Assembly: GCA_041485125.1 (NCBI GenBank)
Contig: JBGPIT010000272.1
Coordinates: forward strand, 1-6,957
Direction of reading: 5' to 3'
Source of the DNA: JBGPIT01 sp041485125
Lineage (GTDB): Bacteria > Desulfobacterota > Binatia > UTPRO1
Length of the DNA stretch: 6,957 nt
Of the stretch, positions 1 through 6,957 are shown piece after piece. How positions within the stretch are numbered: the stretch's first letter is position 1; every line of letters starts with the position of its first letter. Both the position numbers and the translations under genes were made by a program. The notes beneath the pieces are model-generated. The model worked only from the letters and a program-made list of their open reading frames with translations, searched no databases and was not told the origin of the DNA.

Positions 1-1
1 C

Positions 2-26
2 GCGTTTCCGCCGCGCCGGAAAACGC
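2..26 (-). terminator. Possible hairpin downstream of the SDR gene
   Basis: An imperfect inverted repeat pairs GCGTTTCCG (2-10) with CGGAAAACGC (17-26), with one bulged A and a 6-base loop. It lies 39 bases beyond the stop codon of the minus-strand dehydrogenase gene, where a terminator would be expected. Any U-tract following it on the minus strand would fall outside the window, and there is none on the plus-strand side, so it cannot be confirmed as an intrinsic terminator. Confidence 0.3.
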
Positions 27-65
27 CTCGCACGCCCACCGCCGCCCGGGCCTATGCCCCGCCGC

Positions 66-920
66 TCAGGAGCTAGCGCGCGGAGTGAACTGCGTTCGCA
101 AGAACGCGTCGAACGCTCGATCCGGCAGCCAGCGTCGCAGAGCCATGAGACCCTTGGCCGCAACCGTGATCGAGTACCGCGACCGCGGCCGCTGCGACGT
201 GATCGCGCGTTCGATCACCGACGCGACCGCCTCCGGTCCCTTCGCGAACGCCGCGAGCGGCCCGTCGTACGCTTCGTGGATGCGCTGCGCGACCAGCGCG
301 TTGAAGGCGCGGTACGGAGAGTCACCGGCGCCGACGCGGTCCAGGCTTCCCGTCGCCGTGTCGCCGAAGCGCGTCTTGATCGGGCCGGGCTCGATCACGA
401 CCACGTCGATGCCGAAGGGTCGCACCTCGAAGCGGAGCGCGTCGCTCAGCGCTTCCACCGCATGCTTCGTGGCGTGGTAGAAGCCGCCGCCCGGGAAGGT
501 GAGCCGTCCGCCCATCGAGCTCAGGTTGACGATCTTGCCCCAGCGTTGCCGACGCATGCCCGGCAGTGCGAGTTGCGTCAGGCGCACCAGACCGAAGACG
601 TTGGTCTCGAACTGCCGGCGGATCACCTCCATCGGCACCTCCTCGACCGCGCCTTCCTGACCGTAGCCGGCGTTGATGAGGACGCCGACGGCGCCCTCGG
701 CGTCTTCCACGGTGCGGACCGCGGCGCGCATCGAGTCCTCGCTGCAGACGTCGAGCGCGAGGACGCGACATCCCGCCTCGCGCAGGTCGGCGATGCTGTC
801 GACGTTGCGGGCCGTCGCGTAGACGGTCCAGCCGTTGGCGGCGAGACGTTCGGCGGTGGCGCGACCGATTCCGGTCGAGCATCCGGAGATCAGCACGGCT
901 TTCGAGATCGCGTTGGGCAT
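66..920 (-). CDS. Classical short-chain dehydrogenase/reductase (SDR family NAD(P)-dependent oxidoreductase)
   Basis: A cytoplasmic Rossmann-fold oxidoreductase of 284 residues. The cofactor motif is SGCSTGIG at residues 12-19 (family TGxxxGxG with Ser for the first Thr). NAG follows at 83-85, and the catalytic residues are N107, S135, Y148 and K152 (YHATK), with the PG motif in IEPGPIKT (177-183). R38 after the second strand suggests NADP(H) preference. The wording resembles the 17-beta-hydroxysteroid dehydrogenase-like SDR subgroup, but the substrate cannot be read from the sequence. I chose ATG at 920 because GAGGAGG lies exactly 5 bases upstream; an in-frame ATG at 938, overlapping the preceding stop as ATGA, would add only MTEEER and would consume that ribosome-binding site. 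It is the second gene of an operon with the redoxin gene. No signal peptide or membrane segment is evident. Confidence 0.94.
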   Translation of the reverse strand: MPNAISKAVLISGCSTGIGRATAERLAANGWTVYATARNVDSIADLREAGCRVLALDVCSEDSMRAAVRTVEDAEGAVGVLINAGYGQEGAVEEVPMEVIRRQFETNVFGLVRLTQLALPGMRRQRWGKIVNLSSMGGRLTFPGGGFYHATKHAVEALSDALRFEVRPFGIDVVVIEPGPIKTRFGDTATGSLDRVGAGDSPYRAFNALVAQRIHEAYDGPLAAFAKGPEAVASVIERAITSQRPRSRYSITVAAKGLMALRRWLPDRAFDAFLRTQFTPRASS

Positions 921-925
921 GCGTT

Positions 926-932
926 CCTCCTC
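926..932 (-). promoter_or_regulatory. Shine-Dalgarno site deciding the SDR start
   Basis: GAGGAGG on the minus strand, 5 bases ahead of the ATG at 920 and just after the stop of the redoxin gene (935-937). It favours ATG 920 over the overlapping ATG 938. Confidence 0.75.
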
Positions 933-934
933 GG

Positions 935-1516
935 TCATTCGGCAGCGTACTCGGGTGCGTTGCCGGGCTTCCATTTGATGTTGCAGCCGATGCTCGGCGT
1001 CTGCTCGGGCGAGACGAGACGGCCGGCGAGGACGGCGTCGAGGGCGGCACGCAGGTCGGCGCCGGTCACCGGGCGCGTGTTGCCGGGGCGGCTGTCGTCG
1101 AATTGGCCACGGTAGGCCAGCCGGCGCTCGCGGTCGAAGAGGAAGAAGTCCGGCGTGCACGCCGACCGGTACGCCTTCGCGACGGCCTGCGACTCGTCGT
1201 AGAGGTACGGGAAGGTGTAGCCCGCCGACGCGACCTCGCGCGCCATCGCCGCCGGGCTGTCGGCAGGATAGCTCGCGACGTCGTTGGCGCTGATGCCGAC
1301 CATCGCCGCGCCGCGACCTTGGGCGTCGCGGGCGAACTGCGCGAGTCCGTCTCGGATGTGCTTCACGAACGGACAGTGATTGCACATGAAGACGACGACG
1401 AGCGCCGGTGCGGCGGCGAAGTCGTCGAGCGCGACGAGCGCACCCGCGGTATCCGGCAGGCGGAAGCGCGGCGCTGCGGTGCCGAGCGGCAGCATCGTGG
1501 ACGGGGTCATTGCCAT
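935..1516 (-). CDS. Thioredoxin-fold redoxin (AhpC/TSA-like, CNHC-type) protein
   Basis: A 193-residue protein of the peroxiredoxin/thioredoxin superfamily, the group usually annotated 'thioredoxin family protein' or 'redoxin'. The N-terminal LGTAAPRFRLPDTAG opening is typical of redoxins. The active site is C45-N-H-C48 in the segment VVFMCNHCPFVKHI, followed by the cis-proline TP at 121-122 within ACTPDFFLFD. The family's C-terminal PSIGCNIKWKPGN signature is at about 174-186. Extra cysteines C120 and C178 are present. The CxxC pair suggests disulfide exchange or peroxide reduction in the cytoplasm; the real substrate is unknown for this subgroup. No signal peptide is visible. The start is ATG 1516, with GAGGGAGG ending 5 bases upstream; ATG 1510 is two codons further in and badly spaced. 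The gene is first in the operon with the SDR, 14 bases upstream of it. Confidence 0.94.
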   Translation of the reverse strand: MAMTPSTMLPLGTAAPRFRLPDTAGALVALDDFAAAPALVVVFMCNHCPFVKHIRDGLAQFARDAQGRGAAMVGISANDVASYPADSPAAMAREVASAGYTFPYLYDESQAVAKAYRSACTPDFFLFDRERRLAYRGQFDDSRPGNTRPVTGADLRAALDAVLAGRLVSPEQTPSIGCNIKWKPGNAPEYAAE

Positions 1517-1714
1517 CGCAGCCTCCCTCGCCGGCGGTGGAGCTCGAGTGACGTCCCCGTCGCGGGCGCCATCTACAGGCGACGGTCGACGGCACCATAG
1601 CGATCGTCGCACCGCGGCGCCACGCGCGGCGACGGCGACGCGACCTGGCTTGTTCCTGCGGATGGCGCTTGGTACTCGGGCAGCGGGCGCACCGTGCGCG
1701 CCGAGGAGGCCGTC
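1517..1714. promoter_or_regulatory. Divergent intergenic region between redoxin operon and hydrolase gene
   Basis: This 198-base gap must hold the promoters for both divergent units, and nothing else is seen in it. Shine-Dalgarno sites lie at both ends: GAGGGAGG at 1522-1529 (minus) and GAGGAGG at 1703-1709 (plus), each 5 bases from its ATG. Candidate sigma-70 boxes are weak: TTGTTC (1650-1655) with GGTACT (1671-1676) on the plus strand at a short 15-base spacing, and a minus-strand TATGGT near 1595-1600 without a good -35. GC-rich short repeats such as GACGGTCGACGG occur near 1581-1592 but no convincing operator was found. Confidence 0.4.
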
Positions 1715-2692
1715 ATGAGCAGCGATGGGCAGCGCGTTCAGACCGTGACCGGGCTCGCGAGCACCGACGAGCTCGGCAGGACGCTCATTCACGAGCACGT
1801 GCTCGTCGGCTTCCCCGGCTGGCAGCTCGACGCGAATGCGCCGCCCTTCCGCCGCGCCGAGGCGATGGACCGCGGCATCGACCAGATGCACCAGCTCCGC
1901 GATCTCGGCGTCGGCACCTTCGTCGATCCGTGCCCGATGGACCTCGGTCGCGACGTCGAGTTCCTCGCCGAGCTGTCGCGGCGGAGCGGCATGCGGATCG
2001 TCTGCACGACCGGGGCCTACTTCGAGGCCGAGGGCATCACCTATACGTTTCGCCATCTGCCGGTCGAAGAGATCACCGCGATCTACGTGAAGGAGATCAC
2101 CGAGGGCATCGGCGACACCGGCATCAAGGCGGGCGCGGTGAAGATCGCGACCGGCGCGCACCAGGTCTCCGACTACGAGCGCAAGCTGGTGACGGCCGGC
2201 GCGCGCGCGGCGCGCGAGACCGGTGTGCCGCTCATCTCGCACACCCAAGAGGCGACCTGCGGGCACGAGCAGATCGACATCGTGACCGGCGAAGGCGTTG
2301 CGTCCGAGCGCCTCGTCGTCGGCCACTCCGACGGCGCCGACGACCACGACTACCATCGCTCGCTCGCCGAGCGCGGTGCCTTCGTCGGCTTCGACCGCTT
2401 CGGCATCACCTCGATCCTGCCCGACGAGGTGCGGGTGAAGAACGTCCTGAAGCTCGCGCAGTCGGGGCACGTCCGCAACATTTTGCTCTCGCACGACTCG
2501 ATCGTGTGCTGGATGGGCCGTCCGGTGCCGCACGCGAACCGCTACGAGGACGCGCTGGCGCTCATGCCCGATTGGCGGCCGACGACGATCCTCACCAAGA
2601 TCGTCCCGCAGCTCCGCGCCGGCGGCCTGTCCGGCGACGACATCGACACGATCCTCGTCGACAATCCGCGCCGTCTCTTCGCCGCTGCGTAG
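1715..2692 (+). CDS. Phosphotriesterase-family metal-dependent hydrolase, lactonase-like
   Basis: A 325-residue TIM-barrel amidohydrolase of the phosphotriesterase family (PF02126 type). The complete binuclear metal site is visible: H26 and H28 (LIHEHV), the bridging lysine K143 (AVKIATG), H176 (LISHTQ), H204 (VVGHSD) and D261 (LLSHDS). The spacing from H204 to D261 is 57 residues, as in the archaeal lactonase SsoPox (H199-D256) and shorter than in Brevundimonas phosphotriesterase (H230-D301). Y102 (TTGAY) and R228 (FDRFG) match the SsoPox lactone-pocket Tyr97 and Arg223. A lactonase or other ester hydrolase is therefore more likely than a dedicated organophosphatase; the substrate is inferred. 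It has no signal peptide. I chose ATG 1715 because GAGGAGG is 5 bases upstream; GTG 1694 would add seven residues and place that site inside the gene. It is transcribed alone, divergent from the redoxin operon. Confidence 0.95.
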   Translation: MSSDGQRVQTVTGLASTDELGRTLIHEHVLVGFPGWQLDANAPPFRRAEAMDRGIDQMHQLRDLGVGTFVDPCPMDLGRDVEFLAELSRRSGMRIVCTTGAYFEAEGITYTFRHLPVEEITAIYVKEITEGIGDTGIKAGAVKIATGAHQVSDYERKLVTAGARAARETGVPLISHTQEATCGHEQIDIVTGEGVASERLVVGHSDGADDHDYHRSLAERGAFVGFDRFGITSILPDEVRVKNVLKLAQSGHVRNILLSHDSIVCWMGRPVPHANRYEDALALMPDWRPTTILTKIVPQLRAGGLSGDDIDTILVDNPRRLFAAA

Positions 2693-2695
2693 CGC

Positions 2696-2719
2696 GCCGC
2701 CCCGGCACTGTGCCGCGGC
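2696..2719 (+). terminator. Hairpin just after the hydrolase gene
   Basis: GCCGC (2696-2700) can pair with GCGGC (2715-2719) around an inner interrupted palindrome CGGCAC-T-GTGCCG (2703-2715). It begins 3 bases after the stop codon, so a role in transcription termination or 3'-end stability is plausible. No T-tract follows; the next bases are the AT-rich ATATATAAGG, so it is not a textbook intrinsic terminator. Confidence 0.4.
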
Positions 2720-2844
2720 CATATATAAGGAAGGAAGTCGTGGGTGTGCGCATCGTCTTGGCGTTGCGCGGTGGCGCGGGCTTGGTGTAGCACCGGAACA
2801 GATCGCCTCGCGCGACTGATGGAGCGCGTCCGACCGCACCGCAT

Positions 2845-2928
2845 GCGAGAGTGGCGGAACTGGTAGACGCACTAGACTTAGGATCTAGCCCGCTCAGTCG
2901 GATGGGGGTTCGAGTCCCCCCTCTCGCA
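2845..2928 (+). tRNA. tRNA-Leu (anticodon UAG)
   Basis: An 84-base class II tRNA. The acceptor stem pairs GCGAGAG (2845-2851) with CTCTCGC (2921-2927), with discriminator A at 2928. The anticodon stem CTAGA/TCTAG (2872-2876, 2884-2888) encloses the loop CTTAGGA, giving anticodon UAG followed by G37, which reads CUA and by wobble other CUN leucine codons. The long variable arm (2889-2903) can pair CCG with CGG, as expected for leucine. The T arm has GGGGG/CCCCC (2904-2908, 2916-2920) around TTCGAGT. The D region carries the usual TGGTAGACGC. No CCA is encoded, since A2928 is followed by CTC, so the end must be added by tRNA nucleotidyltransferase. It points the same way as tig, 102 bases downstream. 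Confidence 0.97.
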
Positions 2929-2995
2929 CTCGCCGAATCGCCGCTTCCACACGCCGTGCGTCCTCGTTGGGCGCGCGCGCACCGCGGTCCTTTGC

Positions 2996-3024
2996 TTGTC
3001 AGAGTGGGACGGACTGCATAAGGT
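2996..3024 (+). promoter_or_regulatory. Weak candidate promoter ahead of tig
   Basis: TTGTCA (2996-3001) matches the -35 consensus at five of six positions. The best -10 matches are CATAAG (3017-3022, 15-base spacing) or TAAGGT (3019-3024, 17-base spacing), both poor. A start from these boxes would fall almost at the GTG of tig and exclude its AAGG ribosome site, which counts against it. Transcription may instead read in from the tRNA promoter. Confidence 0.25.
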
Positions 3025-3030
3025 TGCCGC

Positions 3031-4323
3031 GTGGAAAGCACCGTCGAGAGCCTGAGTCCCATCAAGAAGAAGATCGGCGTCGCGCTCCCGCCCGAGGAGG
3101 TGCGCGCCCAGCTCGACGAGGCCTATCGCGGGCTCCAGCGCCGCGCGCGCATCAAGGGGTTCCGCCCCGGCAAGGTGCCGCGGCCCATCCTCGAGCGCTA
3201 CTACGGCGAGCAAGTCCAGAGCGAGGTGATCGGCAAGCTCATCCAAGACAGCTACGCGCGCGCGCTCGAGGAGCACCATCTCCACGCCGTCGCGCGTCCC
3301 GAGATCGTCGCGGAAGAGGTGCGGCCCGATGCGGGTTTGCGCTACTCCGCCACGATCGAGATCAAGCCCGAGGTCGAGGTGCGCGACTACAGCGGCCTCG
3401 AGGTCGAGCGCAGCGTCACGCCGGTCGAGGATGCGGAGGTCGAGGCGCAGATCGAGCGCTTGCGTCAATCCTTCGCGCAGATGGTGCGGCGCGAAGACCG
3501 CGACACGATCGAGAACGGCGACCTCGTCGAGATCGCCTACACTGGCGTCGTCGAAGGGCGCGTCTTGAAAGGTGCGTCGGCGGAGAACCGCGTCATCGAG
3601 ATCGGCTCGCAGACGTTTCCGCCGCCGTTCGAGGAGCACTTGATTGGTGTGCGCCGGGGCGAGAGCGTCCACATCGATGTCGCCTACCCCGAGCATCACC
3701 GCAGTTCCGAGATCGCGGGCAAGACGATCACCTTCCGCGTCGAGGTGAAGGAGATCGGCGAGAAGGTGCTGCCGGCGCTCGACGACGACCTCGCCAAGGA
3801 CCACGGTGAGTGCGCGTCGCTCGGCGAGTTGCGCGACAAGATCCGCGCCTCGCTCGCGAGCCGCGCCGAGCGCGAGGCGGACGAGCAAGTGCGCGCGAAT
3901 CTCGTGAAGCGCCTCATCGAGATCAATCCGATCGACGTGCCGGACGCGCTGGTGGCGCATCGCTTCGCGAGCATGCTGCGCGAGCTCGGCATCCCGGCCG
4001 ACGGCGCGGCGGGAACACCGGAGCTGCAGGCAGAGCTCGATCGCATCCGCGGCGAGCTGCGCGCGCGCGCGCACGAGTCGGTGCACGCGGCGCTGCTGCT
4101 CGAGCGGATCGCGACGCAGGAGCATCTCGAGGTCGCCGACACCGAGATCGACGAGCGCATCGCGCAGATCGTCCGCGCCGCACCGCGTGAGCGCGAGCGC
4201 CTTGCCGACCTCTATGGGTCAGCCGAGGCGCGTCGCGAGGTACGCGAGCACGTCGCGGAGCAGAAAGCGCTCGAATGGCTGGTAGAGCACGCGCGAATCG
4301 CCGCTCGCGCGGAGCATTCTTGA
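3031..4323 (+). CDS. tig: Trigger factor, ribosome-associated chaperone
   Basis: A 430-residue trigger factor, the usual family length. It binds the ribosome beside the polypeptide exit tunnel and shields nascent chains. The N-terminal ribosome-binding domain (about 1-115) has the signature GFRPGKVP at residues 43-50. An FKBP-type prolyl-isomerase domain follows (about 155-243), and then the long helical C-terminal chaperone domain (about 250-430), rich in Arg and Glu. The isomerase pocket looks divergent: IAYTG at 168-172, VLKG at 178-181 where FKBP-type domains usually carry Phe-Asp/Glu, and PPPFEE at 197-202 where PGFED is common. The GTG start is fixed by an in-frame TAA at 3019-3021 just upstream; AAGG (3020-3023) is spaced 7 bases. 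A (GC)n run near 4059-4071 encodes ELRARAH and does not break the frame. It is the first gene of the protease cluster. Confidence 0.97.
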   Translation: MESTVESLSPIKKKIGVALPPEEVRAQLDEAYRGLQRRARIKGFRPGKVPRPILERYYGEQVQSEVIGKLIQDSYARALEEHHLHAVARPEIVAEEVRPDAGLRYSATIEIKPEVEVRDYSGLEVERSVTPVEDAEVEAQIERLRQSFAQMVRREDRDTIENGDLVEIAYTGVVEGRVLKGASAENRVIEIGSQTFPPPFEEHLIGVRRGESVHIDVAYPEHHRSSEIAGKTITFRVEVKEIGEKVLPALDDDLAKDHGECASLGELRDKIRASLASRAEREADEQVRANLVKRLIEINPIDVPDALVAHRFASMLRELGIPADGAAGTPELQAELDRIRGELRARAHESVHAALLLERIATQEHLEVADTEIDERIAQIVRAAPRERERLADLYGSAEARREVREHVAEQKALEWLVEHARIAARAEHS

Positions 4324-4362
4324 TTGCTCGGAGGCGGAAAAAAAGTTAAGGTCGTCGAAGCA
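4324..4362 (+). other. Possible 13-codon N-terminal extension of clpP (TTG start)
   Basis: An open frame in phase with clpP begins with TTG directly after the tig stop (TGA-TTG) and encodes MLGGGKKVKVVEA before the ATG at 4363. GGAG at 4311-4314 sits 9 bases before the TTG. The ATG at 4363 has only AAGG (4348-4351) at a loose 11-base spacing, while the stronger GGAGG (4330-4334) is 28 bases away. E. coli ClpP carries a 14-residue cleaved propeptide at the same position. The stretch includes an A7 run (4338-4344). It is either a propeptide-coding segment or just a spacer. Confidence 0.35.
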
Positions 4363-4971
4363 ATGGCAACAGCAAATCTCATCCCCATGGTGGTCGAGCA
4401 GACGGGGAGGGGCGAGCGCGCCTACGACATCTACTCCCGCCTGCTCAAGGACCGGATCGTCTTTCTGGGCTCCGCGGTCGACGACGACGTCGCCAACCTC
4501 ATCACGGCCCAGTTTCTCTTCCTCGAATCCGAGGATCCCGAGAAGGACATCCACTTCTACGTCAACTCGCCTGGTGGCTCGGTGACCGCGGGTCTCGCGA
4601 TCTACGACACCATGCAATACATCCGCGCCGAGGTGTCGACGCTGTGCCTCGGACAGGCCGCCAGCATGGCGGCGTGGCTGCTCGCGGCCGGCGCCAAGGG
4701 CAAACGCTTTGCCCTGCCGCACGCCCGCATCATGATCCACCAGCCGCTCGGCGGCGTGCAGGGTCAGGCGACCGACATCGACATCCAGGCGCGGGAGATC
4801 CTCCGTATCCGGGAGCAGCTCAACAACATACTCGTGAAGCACACCGGGCAGAGCATCAAGAAGATCGAGAAGGATACCGACCGCGACATGTTCATGACCG
4901 GCAAGCAGGCGGTCGAGTACGGGCTCGTCGACGAGGTCATCGTCAGCCGAACCAACAAGCAGCGTCCATAG
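4363..4971 (+). CDS. clpP: ATP-dependent Clp protease proteolytic subunit ClpP
   Basis: A 202-residue serine peptidase that assembles into a 14-subunit barrel and degrades proteins unfolded by ClpX (or ClpA/ClpC). The catalytic triad is S101 (GQAASMAAW), H126 (MIHQPLG) and D175 (DTDRDMFM), with spacings of 25 and 49 residues identical to E. coli ClpP (S97, H122, D171 in mature numbering). The oxyanion-loop glycines are in NSPGGSVTAG (68-77). The N-terminal LIPMVVEQTGRGERAYDIYSRLL is the canonical axial-loop and first-helix region. ATG 4363 gives the usual mature start; a TTG at 4324 could add 13 residues. It follows tig by 39 bases (0 if the TTG is used) and precedes clpX by 10 bases, consistent with coupled expression. 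Confidence 0.98.
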   Translation: MATANLIPMVVEQTGRGERAYDIYSRLLKDRIVFLGSAVDDDVANLITAQFLFLESEDPEKDIHFYVNSPGGSVTAGLAIYDTMQYIRAEVSTLCLGQAASMAAWLLAAGAKGKRFALPHARIMIHQPLGGVQGQATDIDIQAREILRIREQLNNILVKHTGQSIKKIEKDTDRDMFMTGKQAVEYGLVDEVIVSRTNKQRP

Positions 4972-4981
4972 GGGGATCGTC

Positions 4982-6235
<1,254 letters not shown>

Positions 6236-6252
6236 GAAGGGACACGAACGGC

Positions 6253-6957
6253 ATGTTGTTTCGCAACGAGAAGAAGGAACCTCCCAGACCGGGCGCGCTG
6301 CGCGTTCCGCTGTTGCCGCTGCGCGACATCATCGTGTTTCCGCACATGGTGGTGCCGCTCTTCGTCGGCCGGCAGCGCTCGATCCGCGCGCTCGAAGAGG
6401 CGATGAACAAGCAGAAGTTCATCCTCCTCGCCGCGCAGAAGGAAGCGAAGACCAACGATCCGACCGAGGAGGACATCTACAAGGTCGGCACGCTCGGTAC
6501 CGTGGTGCAGCTGCTCCGGCTCCCGGACGGCACCGTGAAGGTGCTGATCGAGGGCAAGAAGCGCGCCCGCATCGCCTCGTACGTCGATCACCCCGACTTC
6601 TTCCTCGTCGAGGTCGACGAGATCGCGGAGTCGAGCGACAAGAGCACCGAGCTCGAGGCGCTGATTCGCAGCGTCAACTCGACGTTCGAGAACTACGTCA
6701 AGCTCAACAAGAAGATTCCGCCCGAGATGATCATGTCGGTCGCGTCGATCGACGACGCGGCACGCCTCGCCGACACCATCGTCGCGCATCTCGGCATCAA
6801 GCTCGAGGACAAGCAGACTCTGCTCGAGCTTCTCGACCCCGCTGAGCGCCTGGAGAAGGTGCTCGGCTACATGCGCTCCGAGATCGAGATCCTCGAGGTC
6901 GAAAAGCGCATTCGTACCCGGGTCAAGAAGCAGATGGAGAAGACGCAGAAGGAGTAC
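6253..6957 (+). CDS. lon: Lon ATP-dependent serine protease, N-terminal part (cut by window edge)
   Basis: The first 235 codons of Lon run open to the last base of the window; the family is about 800 residues, so the AAA+ module and the Ser-Lys protease domain lie outside. The visible part is the substrate-recognition LAN domain, beginning with VPLLPLRDIIVFPHMVVP (18-35) and including DGTVKVLIEG (92-101). The helical segment that follows ends in KKQMEKTQKEY (225-235), the typical junction leading to the ATPase. Lon degrades misfolded and regulatory proteins in the cytoplasm. The short charged leader MLFRNEKKEPPRPGA resembles deltaproteobacterial Lon N-termini as I recall them. The ATG at 6253 is preceded by GGAAGGG (6235-6241), spaced 11 bases. 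It follows clpX by 17 bases and is probably in the same transcript. Confidence 0.98.
   Translation, partial: MLFRNEKKEPPRPGALRVPLLPLRDIIVFPHMVVPLFVGRQRSIRALEEAMNKQKFILLAAQKEAKTNDPTEEDIYKVGTLGTVVQLLRLPDGTVKVLIEGKKRARIASYVDHPDFFLVEVDEIAESSDKSTELEALIRSVNSTFENYVKLNKKIPPEMIMSVASIDDAARLADTIVAHLGIKLEDKQTLLELLDPAERLEKVLGYMRSEIEILEVEKRIRTRVKKQMEKTQKEY

Noticed and set aside
54..1115. Long plus-strand open frame opposite the SDR gene
   Set aside because: The translation is an Arg/Ala/Asp/His-rich string with no recognisable motif, typical of the antisense of high-GC coding DNA. The minus-strand frame carries the full SDR motif set.
1646..1660. Sigma-54-like promoter, TGGCTTG followed by TGC
   Set aside because: The GG and GC doublets are separated by 9 bases rather than the required 10, and the -12 element lacks the TTGC core.
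1517..2872. Upstream extension of the redoxin frame as a 645-residue fusion protein
   Set aside because: The extra N-terminal sequence is the antisense of the phosphotriesterase-family gene. A strong ribosome site 5 bases before ATG 1516 marks the true start.
2845..2928. tRNA-Leu as attachment site of an integrated island holding the left-hand genes
   Set aside because: Islands usually insert at the tRNA 3' end, which faces tig. No integrase gene and no repeat of the tRNA 3' end was seen in the window.
2929..3030. Heat-shock control element (CIRCE-type TTAGCACTC inverted repeat) ahead of tig
   Set aside because: No matching inverted repeat is present between the tRNA and tig or upstream of the tRNA.
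4059..4072. Alternating GC run inside tig as a repeat or frameshift site
   Set aside because: It encodes Arg-Ala-Arg-Ala in a helical region, the frame is intact on both sides and the protein has the normal family length.
2878..4125. 415-codon minus-strand open frame opposite tig
   Set aside because: It overlaps the tRNA and the clearly recognised trigger factor gene and has a low-complexity Leu/Arg/Asp/Ala/His composition; it is an antisense shadow.

Overview
The window reads as an ordinary chromosomal segment of a strongly G+C-rich Gram-negative bacterium. Gene order tig-clpP-clpX-lon, with lon directly behind clpX, is the classic proteobacterial protein quality-control cluster. The wording of the Lon and trigger factor N-termini, plus a tRNA-Leu just ahead of tig, suggests a deltaproteobacterial-type lineage in the broad sense (Myxococcota, Desulfobacterota, Binatota-like). 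That placement is from memory of the families, not from a search.

Left third (1-1516, minus strand): a two-gene operon, a thioredoxin-fold redoxin followed 14 bases later by a classical short-chain dehydrogenase/reductase. A 198-base divergent intergenic region (1517-1714) separates it from a plus-strand phosphotriesterase-family metal hydrolase (1715-2692). Its metal-ligand spacing and conserved Tyr and Arg resemble the phosphotriesterase-like lactonases more than the paraoxonase-type enzymes. All three genes have strong Shine-Dalgarno sequences placed 5 bases before their ATG. These look like lineage-variable metabolic genes with no shared pathway that can be proven here.

Middle (2693-3030): a short gap with a hairpin after the hydrolase gene, a complete tRNA-Leu (anticodon UAG, no encoded CCA), then a 102-base gap with no clear terminator before tig.

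Right half (3031-6957, plus strand): trigger factor (tig), ClpP peptidase (clpP), ClpX unfoldase (clpX) and the N-terminal 235 codons of Lon protease (lon, cut by the window edge). Gaps between genes are 0-39, 10 and 17 bases, so they almost certainly form one operon. Trigger factor catches nascent chains at the ribosome exit; ClpX recognises and unfolds substrates and feeds them to ClpP; Lon is a second, independent ATP-dependent protease.

I found no undescribed system. The points most worth a second look are the lactonase-like features of the hydrolase, an altered prolyl-isomerase site in trigger factor, and an ambiguous clpP start that may add a 13-residue N-terminal extension.
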